64,000 bases of DNA from positions 693,708 to 757,707 of the forward strand of contig SJOL01006486.1 in the NCBI GenBank assembly GCA_004794785.1, in the 5' to 3' direction. Below, in pieces: positions 56,701-63,519 of the stretch. The position numbers and the translations under genes were made by a program. Positions within the stretch are counted from its first letter, which is position 1, and each line of letters starts with the position of its first letter. Below the pieces are notes generated by a model. That model did no database searches. It was given only the letters and a program-made list of their open reading frames with translations, and was not told the DNA's origin. The stretch is from Opisthorchis felineus (lineage: Eukaryota > Platyhelminthes > Trematoda > Opisthorchiida > Opisthorchiidae).

Positions 56701-59486
56701 TTTGGCGTAACAGCTCTATTGATCCTGAAGTCGGTGGTGATTTTTGGCTCTCGCTGACGCGATCAAATCGCGTCACTTCACTTCTAAAATGTGCTATTCC
56801 CGTTTCATCTTTCGTTGTCGATGACCGGCGACTGTAACGACAAGAACCACCGAACTCACGCAAACTGTCCAGGTTTGAAAGCAACTCGACACGTATGCCA
56901 CAAAAATTGATCATACGTAATCAACTGTGAATGACTAGTGAAGTCTCAGATCTCAGCTACCGAGGGTTGACAACCGTCGGTAACATCCACACGGACTGCG
57001 ACTCAGTCTTGTTTCCCGGAACGTTACTGTGATTGTATTGACTACCAATGTTTTTACTGTACGCTTCGGTGATGTTGAGTTACCTTTAAAATAGGACTTC
57101 GCCTCACCCTCGATGTGGATTGTGGTTGCAGACTTTTCTCAATAACTCATCGTTAAACTTGCGCAATGCGTTGCTTACGGCACTGCGGTTCGTATGGTTA
57201 TTTATGAGGCGTGGAAACAGTTTTTGGACGCTCTATTGGTCCACGTTGTCTCATGGCAATTATCACAGCTCGAGATGGCTCAGTGGTTAGAACACGAATT
57301 TACCGCAGGGTCCGTGGTTCGAACCCAACTTCTGCATCTCGACTGCTCCTCTCTAGGCTTCGTCAACCTGGCAGTAATATTTGCCCTCGTGCTTCCTTCG
57401 TGTGGCATGGCAGCTAAGCACCGGAAGGGTGTTACAGCTGAACGATTTTTTTAATACCAATTATCAAGCACCAGTGGACATTCAGCTTCCTGAAATCCTT
57501 GCATCACGATGGCCATTTTTTGCATTCCTGTTAAAGAACAGGATTGTTGCAGCTTGACAGATCTAGATTTTATTCAAGTTTCTTTCAACCCCACTCGTCC
57601 ATTTTCGTTTTCGTCAAAATACAGTAGCTGTGCAAGTGAAACGAAGGCATCGAAACTGAGAGACTCAGTTTATCCACACTCAAGAAGCAAAGTATACTGT
57701 TCTTTGAGACCCACCCACATTACGGGGACAAATTGACCATACTATTCATATCTGGATTGGCTTTGAATTCAATGTCACCTACAGCAGGTCGACTACCATG
57801 GTTTCATGGCTACTTGGTGGTCCCATAATTCCGAATATCTGAGCTCCTTTCGCGGTTGGCCAATCTCGGGGTTCATGTCACGGTCCGATTGATGCGGTCT
57901 AACCCGCTGTGAAAAGGGGAAAAGTAGATGAAGTGTGCTCGATACACACTTACGATATGATACATCCGCATTCAGGTGGCACGCAATTGTAAATTGGGTC
58001 ATGATAGCTAAATCGACCTCTGATACTAGCTCCTTTAACTGCGGGAATTGACTACATTAAGTTCAGATGGCTTCCTATCATCGACTCATGCAGTTAAGAA
58101 TGGTGCAGCATGATACCACTTCAGACTGATCAACTGGACCTACCTAAAAATCAGTGTTTGAGTTGAGTAGATCTCAACCTGTCCAACCATAGTGGATTCG
58201 AATTTTTCCGATGAGGATGAACTTGGCTCTCTCGCTTGTCTCCGTTTTATACTGAAATTATGCCAACTGAAAAACTTGTTTCCACACTACACACCACTTT
58301 CCACCCCCCTAAAAACGCTATTTTCTTGGCTCTGTTGCTTCGCCTTTTACCGTCATTTGTGAACATTTTTGCAGCTAACTTAACTGACAGCGCTAGTGGT
58401 TTGGGAATATCCGCTCCACATTCAATACGAATAAAATCGAATAGATTGCTTGTGAGATGTAGTTTGGTCGAAGACATTACACAAATCCTCTTCATGACGT
58501 CATATTATTCGTTCAATGTTCAACCAAACTAGAAGCGGGTTCGTTCGCGTTTACTGAAATGGGCTCACTGGTAAAACTTCAAGTAAATATTAGCGAAATA
58601 CACTCATTTGCAAACAAATTTGGTTTTGCGAGAGACTCACCTGGAACCCAGCTGAATCTCTCGTTTGTGATGTTTGTGATGTTAGTAGTCCCCCTTGCAA
58701 TGAGTGCCTCCTGAACAGTGGATTTTTTCCAATACATGAACCTGCTTGTTTCAGTCCCACGAGTTTCCATAATGAATCAAATGGAGCAAACTATTGGGCC
58801 TCTTACTGAAGGTTATTGACAAGGAGCTATCCATCAGGCTAGGGGGAAAAAGTTCGTACAGTCAATTCACAAGACCAATAAGCTTTTGGGAAAAGTGGTG
58901 TTTTTCCCTCGAGCCACGCTGCAGTTTATTGTCCGTTCGAGTAAAAATTGGCTAAATTAGAATGAGAGCCTTTCGCAAACCAAACAAGCAAACAGATTTC
59001 TTCCGAAGGAATAATTTGACTGACACTTAGTTAGCTAGCTAGCTGATCGACCTTCCCAGTGGAGACCTTGTTCACATGGTACCAGTTTGAGTGAGATCCA
59101 TAGGAGCAATCCTCATTCGATTACACCATGTTTGTTTTACAACGTCCCTAGTGTATATGACCTTCGACAACATACAATACTTGCGTCTCATTGTTAATTT
59201 CTTGCTGGTTGGTGCGAACGTGGAACAAAAATTATTATGCGAGTTCGTCAAACCCAATAATTAAACGCATAATCAAATTGTACTATTTCCGAAAGCATCT
59301 TCAATAACCTAACCTAGGTGTACACCCACGCAGATGGTGTACTATTTTTATTATTTATTAATTGTCGCTTATTTCCATCCAGCTTCCAGTCCACAACTGA
59401 AGTCCGAAAGTAGTTCCTCGTACCCAACAACCTCAAGTGCCCCTGCAGTCGGTTCAGGCGGGAGTGGTGGTGGCCGGTCGTCGCAG
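23726..59486 (+). CDS. Groucho/TLE transcriptional co-repressor (5' and middle exons)
   Basis: This is a co-repressor that binds DNA-bound factors and recruits histone deacetylases in the nucleus. Nine exons join in phase: 23,726-23,746; 23,790-23,887; 23,934-24,042; 24,080-24,142; 24,179-24,253; 24,291-24,374; 24,409-24,714; 24,793-24,885; 32,403-32,819. They give 422 residues. Residues 9-125 match the Q (tetramerisation) domain: [96 protein letters not shown]. The linker is rich in Ser, Gly, Pro and Ala and ends [11 protein letters not shown], like the nuclear-localisation part of the CcN region. The start MFSNRPP fits family starts (MF/MY). An exon at 59,383 probably continues the Ser/Pro-rich part. 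The CcN core and the WD40 propeller are not seen here. Confidence 0.92.
23790..23887 (+). CDS. Groucho/TLE exon 2 (Q domain start)
   Basis: This exon is 98 nt: [13 protein letters not shown] through [15 protein letters not shown], leaving two bases. The donor is TC|gtacgc. The acceptor 'aatattaag' has a weak pyrimidine tract. The next intron is 46 bp. Confidence 0.88.
23934..24042 (+). CDS. Groucho/TLE exon 3 (Q domain)
   Basis: This exon is 109 nt. Its first base completes the Ser codon of the NHSL join. It encodes [20 protein letters not shown] and [16 protein letters not shown], very close to the family. The donor is CAG|gttaga. A 37-bp intron follows. Confidence 0.93.
24080..24142 (+). 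CDS. Groucho/TLE exon 4 (Q domain)
   Basis: This exon is 63 nt, encoding [18 protein letters not shown] then SQE. The donor is GAG|gtgagt and the acceptor is 'ctgtatgcag'. It is flanked by introns of 37 and 36 bp. Confidence 0.93.
24179..24253 (+). CDS. Groucho/TLE exon 5 (Q domain)
   Basis: This exon is 75 nt, encoding [20 protein letters not shown] then NSVLA. The acceptor region reads 'cagcag', a tandem NAG-NAG site. Using the first AG (24,174-24,175) would add one Gln. The family sequence favours the second. The donor is GCG|gtgagc. Confidence 0.92.
24291..24374 (+). CDS. Groucho/TLE exon 6 (end of Q domain)
   Basis: This exon is 84 nt, encoding [18 protein letters not shown] then [10 protein letters not shown]. 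It is more diverged than the preceding exons but in phase on both sides. It is flanked by introns of 37 and 34 bp. Confidence 0.8.
24409..24714 (+). CDS. Groucho/TLE exon 7 (Gly/Pro-rich linker)
   Basis: This exon is 306 nt and 102 residues, starting [20 protein letters not shown] and ending ...KNSADDKQ at donor CAA|gtaact. It is rich in Ser, Pro, Gly, Ala and Asn, in the place of the family's GP domain. The acceptor is 'catttttag'. Confidence 0.85.
24793..24885 (+). CDS. Groucho/TLE exon 8
   Basis: This exon is 93 nt, encoding [20 protein letters not shown] then [11 protein letters not shown]. It lies between the acceptor 'actctgatcag' and the donor AAG|gtatat, in phase with both neighbours. 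It has no close family match, so its inclusion rests on splice signals and phase. Confidence 0.6.
25069..25228 (+). repeat. tRNA-like SINE copy 3 (degenerate)
   Basis: The head 'agctcgagatggctcgctg', the middle 'ggtccgtgattccaac' and the body 'gggcaacctggcagtatct' and 'cttgcttccttctgg' mark this as the main SINE family. It lies in intron 8 of Groucho/TLE, sense to the gene. It is diverged and partly rearranged at its end. Confidence 0.75.
25271..25436 (+). repeat. tRNA-like SINE copy 4
   Basis: This copy is directly downstream of copy 3 in the same orientation: head 'aaggtggctcactggcgcg', then 'gaccggaaggttcgtgttt', then body 'ggcacggcagccgaacaccg'. Copies 3 and 4 form a head-to-tail pair about 40 bp apart. 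Confidence 0.78.
26010..27370 (-). mobile_element. Chimeric LINE (family A): endonuclease start joined to RT C-terminus
   Basis: On the minus strand the element begins near 27,150 with [13 protein letters not shown] and [13 protein letters not shown], the start of the apurinic-type endonuclease. It goes on to [26 protein letters not shown] and [10 protein letters not shown]. At about 26,740 it jumps straight to [20 protein letters not shown] and [10 protein letters not shown], which lie after the RT palm. The C-terminal part (HERLRR..., [15 protein letters not shown]) follows to 26,186. A 3' UTR and a (GAT)n-like tail end near 26,015. The central RT is deleted and there are frameshifts. It lies in intron 8 of Groucho/TLE, antisense. 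Confidence 0.85.
27370..31020. other. Intron 8 of Groucho/TLE, unassigned part
   Basis: No domain or named repeat was recognised. The part next to 27,370-27,480 may be the 5' UTR of the family A LINE. An antisense frame at 29,075-29,386 has a dense 103-codon reading frame without recognisable motifs. I do not call it a gene. Confidence 0.4.
31030..31760 (-). pseudogene. Decayed LINE reverse transcriptase fragment
   Basis: On the minus strand [20 protein letters not shown] (about 31,580) resembles the 'G-V-K-Q-G-C-V-L-A-P' box of non-LTR reverse transcriptases. Downstream, [15 protein letters not shown] and [14 protein letters not shown] resemble the C-terminal 'L-L-Y-G-S-E-x-W' region. Catalytic YADD is not visible. 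It is heavily decayed and lies antisense in intron 8. Confidence 0.5.
31778..31840 (+). repeat. Weak tRNA-like SINE remnant
   Basis: A short stretch with 'gtataaggcgctgtctacca' and a B-box-like 'gtggttcgaagcccacc' looks like the head of a tRNA-derived element, closer to the 21.6-kb type than to the main family. No tail is visible. Confidence 0.35.
32229..32263 (+). repeat. SINE 3' fragment (copy 5)
   Basis: Only the 3' end of the main SINE family remains: 'taggcaccggaagattgtt' and 'acagctgaacga'. It lies 140 bp upstream of Groucho/TLE exon 9. Confidence 0.7.
32403..32819 (+). CDS. Groucho/TLE exon 9 (linker with KRRK motif)
   Basis: This exon is 417 nt and 139 residues after a 7.5-kb intron. 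The acceptor is 'tgttacgttttag' and the donor AGG|gtgagt. It starts [19 protein letters not shown], has a Ser/Gly-rich middle and ends [16 protein letters not shown]. The KRRK cluster with following acidic residues matches the nuclear-localisation part of Groucho proteins. Its phase (0/0) fits exon 8. Confidence 0.82.
33286..33365 (+). CDS. Tentative Groucho/TLE exon
   Basis: A Ser/Thr-rich stretch [20 protein letters not shown] follows a double acceptor (ctctcagctcag) at 33,279-33,285. A possible donor ttg|gtatat lies at 33,366. It is in phase with exon 9 and could join the downstream exon if the second AG there (59,387-59,388) is used. It has no close family match. Confidence 0.3.
33400..34560. 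other. Groucho/TLE long intron, unassigned part
   Basis: Nothing recognisable apart from short open frames without motifs. Confidence 0.4.
34565..35265 (-). pseudogene. LINE (family B) 3' end, minus strand
   Basis: The minus strand reads [40 protein letters not shown] and IDELINLH, the C-terminal region of family B, at 35,241-35,020. It then jumps to [16 protein letters not shown] and [11 protein letters not shown] at 34,910-34,726. The 3' UTR follows and ends at a short GAT-type repeat near 34,565-34,580. It is 5'-truncated and frameshifted. Confidence 0.8.
36360..36612 (+). pseudogene. LINE (family B) 3' end, plus strand
   Basis: This copy contains [12 protein letters not shown], followed by the family B 3' UTR and a GAT-type tail (gataatgatgatgatgg at 36,592-36,608). 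It is the same end as the minus-strand copy at 34.57-34.92 kb, in opposite orientation about 1.4 kb away. It is strongly 5'-truncated. Confidence 0.75.
36620..38620. other. Groucho/TLE long intron, unassigned with a pentamer array
   Basis: No gene was recognised. It contains the (TTTAG)n array listed separately. Confidence 0.45.
37553..37612 (+). repeat. (TTTAG)n tandem repeat
   Basis: A run of near-perfect 'gttta' pentamers occupies about 60 bp, with a few imperfect units at its left end and a switch to 'tagtagtag' at its right end. Confidence 0.9.
38620..39000. other. GC/CpG-rich island with CCAAT motifs
   Basis: This stretch is richer in CG dinucleotides than its surroundings and has CCAAT-type motifs (gaccaatcagag at about 38,711; ttggccaatc at about 38,748). 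The minus strand is open for 104 codons (38,996-38,682). It could be an LTR/5' region of a retroelement or a promoter. A TG/CA-type end 'gcgacaaca' sits at 38,625-38,633. Function cannot be decided here. Confidence 0.35.
39440..39840 (+). pseudogene. LINE reverse transcriptase fragment
   Basis: The plus strand encodes [17 protein letters not shown] (about 39,489-39,540), the 'D-F-x-x-A-F-D-S-V-D' box, then YISDSAGD and [17 protein letters not shown]. It resumes after a stop with [12 protein letters not shown] (about 39,786), the YADD catalytic box. Stops and a frame change break it. It lies sense to Groucho/TLE in the long intron. Confidence 0.75.
39845..43615. other. Groucho/TLE long intron, unassigned part
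   Basis: No gene was recognised. A G homopolymer lies near 42,364-42,375. A frame at 41,786-42,181 contains YVDDC, but no other RT-like residues surround it. Confidence 0.4.
43621..43660 (-). repeat. SINE 3' fragment (copy 6)
   Basis: On the minus strand this reads 'ggtggcatggcagttaggca' followed by 'ccgaacagctaaacga', the end of the main SINE family. The rest of the element is missing. Confidence 0.65.
44895..46000 (+). pseudogene. LINE (family B) RT C-terminal half and 3' UTR
   Basis: The frame reads [20 protein letters not shown] (catalytic box changed from YADD to YAND), then [20 protein letters not shown], then [20 protein letters not shown] and [10 protein letters not shown] stop follows, then [20 protein letters not shown], then [31 protein letters not shown] and SQWRSC. 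The 3' UTR reaches about 45,990. It has several stops and frameshifts. It is the most complete family B C-terminus in the window. Confidence 0.88.
46010..49110. other. Groucho/TLE long intron, unassigned part
   Basis: No exon, repeat or RNA gene was recognised in this 3-kb stretch. Confidence 0.4.
49121..49302 (-). repeat. tRNA-like SINE copy 7
   Basis: This is a nearly full minus-strand copy: gaaatggctcagtggtcagag head, B-box-like 'ggttcgaacc', body 'gggcaacctggcagtatccc' and 'gagtggcatggcagctacg', end 'gggtgttacagctggacga' and a (TTATTT)-like tail. Confidence 0.88.
49380..50530 (+). pseudogene. LINE (family B) endonuclease and linker
   Basis: The plus strand encodes [13 protein letters not shown] (about 49,478-49,519; 'A-G-D-x-x-A' is the endonuclease catalytic box), then [16 protein letters not shown] and [19 protein letters not shown]. 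After several frame breaks come HFLLARETD (about 50,130) and [20 protein letters not shown] (about 50,330), which mark the start of the RT domain. It ends before the palm. It is a decayed 5' part of a LINE, sense in the long intron. Confidence 0.8.
50540..52750. other. Groucho/TLE long intron, unassigned part
   Basis: Nothing recognisable. The left end may include more decayed LINE. Confidence 0.4.
52755..52965 (-). repeat. LINE (family A) 3' UTR with (GAT)n tail
   Basis: The plus strand shows (ATC)n at 52,756-52,806, then 'ttcaacactgatgcttcgct', 'aataaaagtggatggagaag' and 'gtgctagcttactac'. These match the 3' UTR of the chimeric LINE at 26.04-26.16 kb. On the minus strand this is a severely 5'-truncated insertion ending in a GAT-repeat tail. 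Confidence 0.85.
52970..54940. other. Groucho/TLE long intron, unassigned part
   Basis: No gene was recognised. A short (GATA)/(GACA) microsatellite lies at about 54,209-54,232. Confidence 0.4.
54944..55170 (+). repeat. tRNA-like SINE copy 8 (best preserved)
   Basis: This copy has the full head 'gatggctcagtggttagag', the middle 'gaccgggaggtccgtgggt' with B-box-like 'gtcgaacc', the body 'ggcagtaatatttgccctcg' and 'gtggcatggcagttaggca', and an (ATT)n tail to 55,170. The last part 'cagctgaactggaactgga' is a small duplication unique to this copy. Confidence 0.9.
55455..55620 (+). repeat. Degenerate SINE (copy 9)
   Basis: It retains 'ccctggttcgaacgcaagcc' (B-box-like) and 'gacgactaggcaccgagagg' in the right order but has lost most of the body. 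Confidence 0.5.
55630..57265. other. Groucho/TLE long intron, unassigned part
   Basis: Nothing recognisable. Confidence 0.4.
57268..57453 (+). repeat. tRNA-like SINE copy 10
   Basis: This is a near-full copy: head 'gctcgagatggctcagtggt', B-box-like 'gtggttcgaaccc', body 'ggcagtaatatttgccctcg' (identical to a stretch in copy 8), end 'agggtgttacagctgaacga' and a T-rich tail. The shared 'taatatttgccctcg' suggests copies 8 and 10 are one subfamily. Confidence 0.9.
57460..59375. other. Groucho/TLE long intron, last part
   Basis: Nothing recognisable. A short (GCTA)n stretch lies at about 59,030-59,043. Confidence 0.4.
59383..59486 (+). CDS. Probable Groucho/TLE exon (Ser/Pro-rich)
   Basis: After a good acceptor (cttatttccatccag) the frame reads [20 protein letters not shown] then a Gly/Ser run [12 protein letters not shown], ending at donor CAG|gtatgt in phase 0. 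It resembles the SP domain between the CcN region and the WD40 repeats. The first two bases need a phase-1 partner, so at least one more exon is missing between exon 9 and this one, or the alternative AG five bases in is used. Confidence 0.55.
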
Positions 59487-59789
59487 GTATGTTTAACTTA
59501 TTGTCTATAACTGCTCTGCTGCAAATTCCCCGGGATTCTTGAGTATTCCAAACCGTAGCTGCTCATCTATGAAGAACAGCTGTTATCAGGATTTCCGACA
59601 CGCGGAGATTCCTGGTAGTCAGGTTACATATGAGGTGACTTTCCTATCTTTAATGCAGGCAACAACAACAGGTAAAGGGAGTTTCCTGCTTTTTCAGTAG
59701 TATATGCTACACCTGTCCGCAATCGGGACTTTGTGTAGCGGTCCGTTTTGTGGGGTTCTCCTTGGTTCCAATTTTTCAGAATTACCTAC

Positions 59790-60125
59790 CAATTACAATG
59801 ACCTAAATAATTCTGCTACACGATCGAAACTGCGCCACGCACCTGCATAGTATGTAGAGCTACTACAAGACTTGCTGGGATCACACTTCAACATCATCGT
59901 TGCGCATCAGCCAATCGACGTGATAGGTGTGGTAGATAGATTCCCTTAAGAAATTGCCTACGTTCCGACAGACTGGCTGAAGATGAAACCACGTCTCGAA
60001 ACCGGGGCAGCTTTTGTCTACCTATAGTACCTATGGCGCGGCCGGGCGTCAGTCTGCCTGCCAGAGGCAGAGTGTACATTGCCTTATGGATCACATATGT
60101 GTTCCCTACTCGATGTGCCTAATCG
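59790..60125 (+). pseudogene. LINE (family B) reverse transcriptase fragment
   Basis: The plus strand encodes YNDLNNSATRSKLRHAPA (family form at 45.07 kb: [18 protein letters not shown]). A decayed frame follows with PIDVIGVVDRFP and 'YLWRGRASVCLP'. It is a short piece of the RT thumb region with stops, sense to Groucho/TLE. Confidence 0.7.
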
Positions 60126-60129
60126 TTTA

Positions 60130-63100
60130 GCGTCCCCTAAGCACTGCCTTGTTTAGGTTCGAAGATGTAATGGGACCTTTAGATAAGGAACTCGACATCA
60201 ATGGACGCAATGACAGACAGAATAGTCTGTCTCTTACGGGCGTCATTTGCATCAGTGTGATTCTATTAAACAGGTTGTCCTTGCACGGAAGTCATTTTTG
60301 GGTGGAGTGCTGTGCTCCATTGTTGGTTGACCACGCCTGCTTGTACGCCTACTACTTGCCGCCCGCCATACGATTTTCGTCCCTGGTTCCCTCACTAAGT
60401 ACACAGAACGCTGTGAAAGCAACGTTTCTCAACTACATACCATCCATGGAAAACAGCAAGTTCACACCGCATCACATACGTTTCAAAGAAACCACGTAAC
60501 TGATCAGACACGTTGAAGCACATTGTGCCATCGCGAAAATGTTGGATAAGAGGATAAGAGAAAGCGATAAGAGTAAGAGATTATCAGATTGTGGCAAATT
60601 TGTGTTCATCCGCTCATCTTCGAGATGAACATATTGAGCAACTGAACAATGTACCAATGGGGGCTAACCTGGAACACGAGAAACTGGATTTACGCGAAAC
60701 CAACCAAATTCCACATTCTACCTGAGCAGGGGCATTCAATTTTCTATGCATTTAGCTTTTACGGCTGGTATGCGTTGCGACGCACAAATTGCCTAATTAG
60801 CGGAGGCGATCGAATTTTTTTTTCAAGTATTCATAACCCTGATATGTAGCTCCTACTCACACGGATTTTGAAATCATTGGTTGGGTAATATTTGTGATTC
60901 GTTGTATTAAGTAACCATTGGTGAACTACCGGCTTCTTGCTGGTTGACCTGCTCAAGCTAGCGAAATTAAGATAAGTTCACATATTCACCTATCGCATGC
61001 TTCCCCCCCCCCGTAAGGTTGTTTTTCAACGCAGATTATTGCTTTTTTGGGCAGAAGGATTTTAACCGTTTGTGCATTCAATCGTGACTCACGATTGAAG
61101 CATTGTAATTGTCAACATCCACTGTATCTAGTGTATGGTAACTTTCGTTCGTGACATTAAAGCTGTCTTGTTTTGCCCGCACTTCAACTGCTTTCTCCAA
61201 ACCGGACGTAACCATCTCTTCGTCGCCTTACTGATCACGCACGCGCTCACTCGTGCAGTCAGCCAGTCCCTCAACCACTCGCTGCTATCACGTTACGCTT
61301 GGATGGGTACCGAAAAACCCGGTAGATCGAATGCCAATCACTAACTCGACATCGGTTGCTGCTCAACATAAATCCAGCTAAATATGTAAGAAATGAAACA
61401 GGTGTTCACTGATTTCCACGCCCACGGAGTGGTAGACGGATGTACGCCCGGCCCTGGTTGAAAGAATAGTTTTGGTAAACACAGGTTTGATCATTTCACT
61501 TTGGGTTGTGTTTCTGCGAGAGTCTCGTCACAACTTACCAACAACTACAACCCCGTGTCTGTAGCATATAGGTAACGTGAACAGGGTGGTACTCAAAGTA
61601 TGGCGTTGGGTTCTCTGTCATAGGGTGCTTAACTCTGTCGGTGGAACATCATTAGCAGTTATTTGTTTCCATTCGATTTTATCCGCATCTACCTTTTCTT
61701 TAGTTCGGTTTCTCTACGAAAACCTTGTTGCACAAAAATGATGTGCATGAGAAGACATCACATATTCACGGCACGAAGCCGAGGTCCCTAACCATAACAC
61801 CAGTGTCAGTACAAATCGCAGGAGGTGCTAGCCTATCGCAAGCGCCCGAGGTGCCTGCACTTTCAAGCATTCACTCAGACAAACTGTTAGAAACGCACAT
61901 GACATCGGTTGGTGTCCATATCTTGCAACGTTTCCCACCAAGTACGGGGATCGATCCTTTCTTGGTAGACCAATAATACAAAATACGACTAGAATGCTGT
62001 ACTAAAAGGTCAACATGATGCTGATCATTCATCTTCATCGAACACTTGTGTACTATCATCTTCATAAGTACGGACGGAGACACGAGTGTGAGAGCACAGG
62101 TTCTCAGTTGCTATGCAACCGTATCAATTGATTCAAACGGCCAAGAAAAACAGGATTGGAGAGGGTTAAGGATCCAGTGCTAGCCTATCAAAGTTATGTA
62201 GGTATACTTTGCTGGAATAAAAACGCGGAACAAAACCCAGGGTTTTGTTGCTGTTTTGTTGTCGTAGCTGCAGCCTAAAACGTGCCACAAGGGATGTTTT
62301 GGATGTTAGTGGCATGGAATGGTACGGTAGCGTAGCTAGCCCATAAAACGCATGTGGGTGGACCGTCCGGCTGCGATGCATCACTCGGCTAGCAGAACTG
62401 GTTCGTTTGAATTTAACTGTCTATTGGATTGTCAGCTGGCTTTTTTTCCATAAAAAGCCAATTTCGCATCAATCTGCATTTCCACATCAACCCACACATG
62501 AAAGTATGACCACTGCTCTATGCTGTGTGCAGTTTGCCCCACTTATAAGCCAGTGAGTTAGGCCTTCTCTGTACTGTGATTCTCCTGATCCATTTTCGGT
62601 GGGTTAAACCTTCAATTGATATGCTCCGCGCCATAAACCAACAAGACAGTTAATGTGACTGATGGGGCCGTTGACCCAATGTATGTCAGTCTCGATGGGT
62701 GGTCAGGATGGTTTGTGTGGTGGTTGCAATCGATTCGCAAAACGATCGAATGACTAGCTCAGATCACAACAGTATTTGTATCATCTGATTCTGGCGCTTG
62801 CATACCTGCACCGGATTTTGTTTTGTCATAGTTTGGAGCCAAGCCACACACCTACTCGCATTGTTGTGTCGAACTTATATTCAGTTGGCGCAAGGTACAA
62901 TTAAATCACATCTGATGGCAGGTTGCTGGGCCCTCGCCTAGGTCGCCCCGAGAATTGATGAACGATCCCGATCCTTCGTCAACCCTTTATGCAGTGTATC
63001 ACACCGCTTATTCCGCTTCAGAACGCGCTTGTTTGTGTGCCGGTCGGTGAACATTTCAACACCCTTCTTGTTGCTGTATGATACACAGCACTGATAACCG

Positions 63101-63460
63101 TTTTGCTTTTTGCATTCTCGAGTTGGGTTGGCTTTCCACAACCCTTTTCCCCCTTCTGAGTTGACTCACCCGCTAATAAGAAGCCAGTGGAAAAACGAAA
63201 ACAGTCGCACTATTCAGTGTCGTTCTTATGACGGTCATTGATCCTATAGAACCAACAGGCGCTGATCACCAAGGTTGCGGAATTGCACTGCTCAAGTAAC
63301 CTTTTAAAGCATTTTTCACCCTTTTCACCAGGATGGCGGACTGTGATACATTTGTTGCGTTGGTTGTGGGCAAAGCTTATTTTTTCCCGTACAAATTGAT
63401 TCTGAGCGCGCACGTTTCAAGTTTCGCACAACGGTCAGTTAATTTTCTCCTACTTTCCTG
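60130..63460. other. No recognisable gene
   Basis: Open frames up to 116 codons occur (60,149-60,499, plus) without motifs. A C homopolymer lies at about 61,004-61,013. This is probably another Groucho/TLE intron if the gene goes on to the right. Confidence 0.4.
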
Positions 63461-63468
63461 CTTTGCAG

Positions 63469-63515
63469 GTATCTGAATTTTCGGCTGGTACTCGTTGGCG
63501 GGGTTCGAGCAAAAG
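63469..63515 (+). CDS. Possible small exon, 47 nt
   Basis: A long pyrimidine tract with 'cctgctttgcag' precedes 47 nt ending at AAAAG|gtgagc, both strong splice signals. In the phase left by the exon at 59,383-59,486 it reads VSEFSAGTRWRGSSK plus two bases. I see no Groucho match, so it may be an unrelated or chance exon. Confidence 0.3.
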
Positions 63516-63519
63516 GTGA

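Noticed and set aside
33000..59380. A WD40 part of Groucho/TLE within the window
   Set aside because: No GH...WD-type repeats were seen in any plus-strand frame; the propeller probably lies beyond the right edge.
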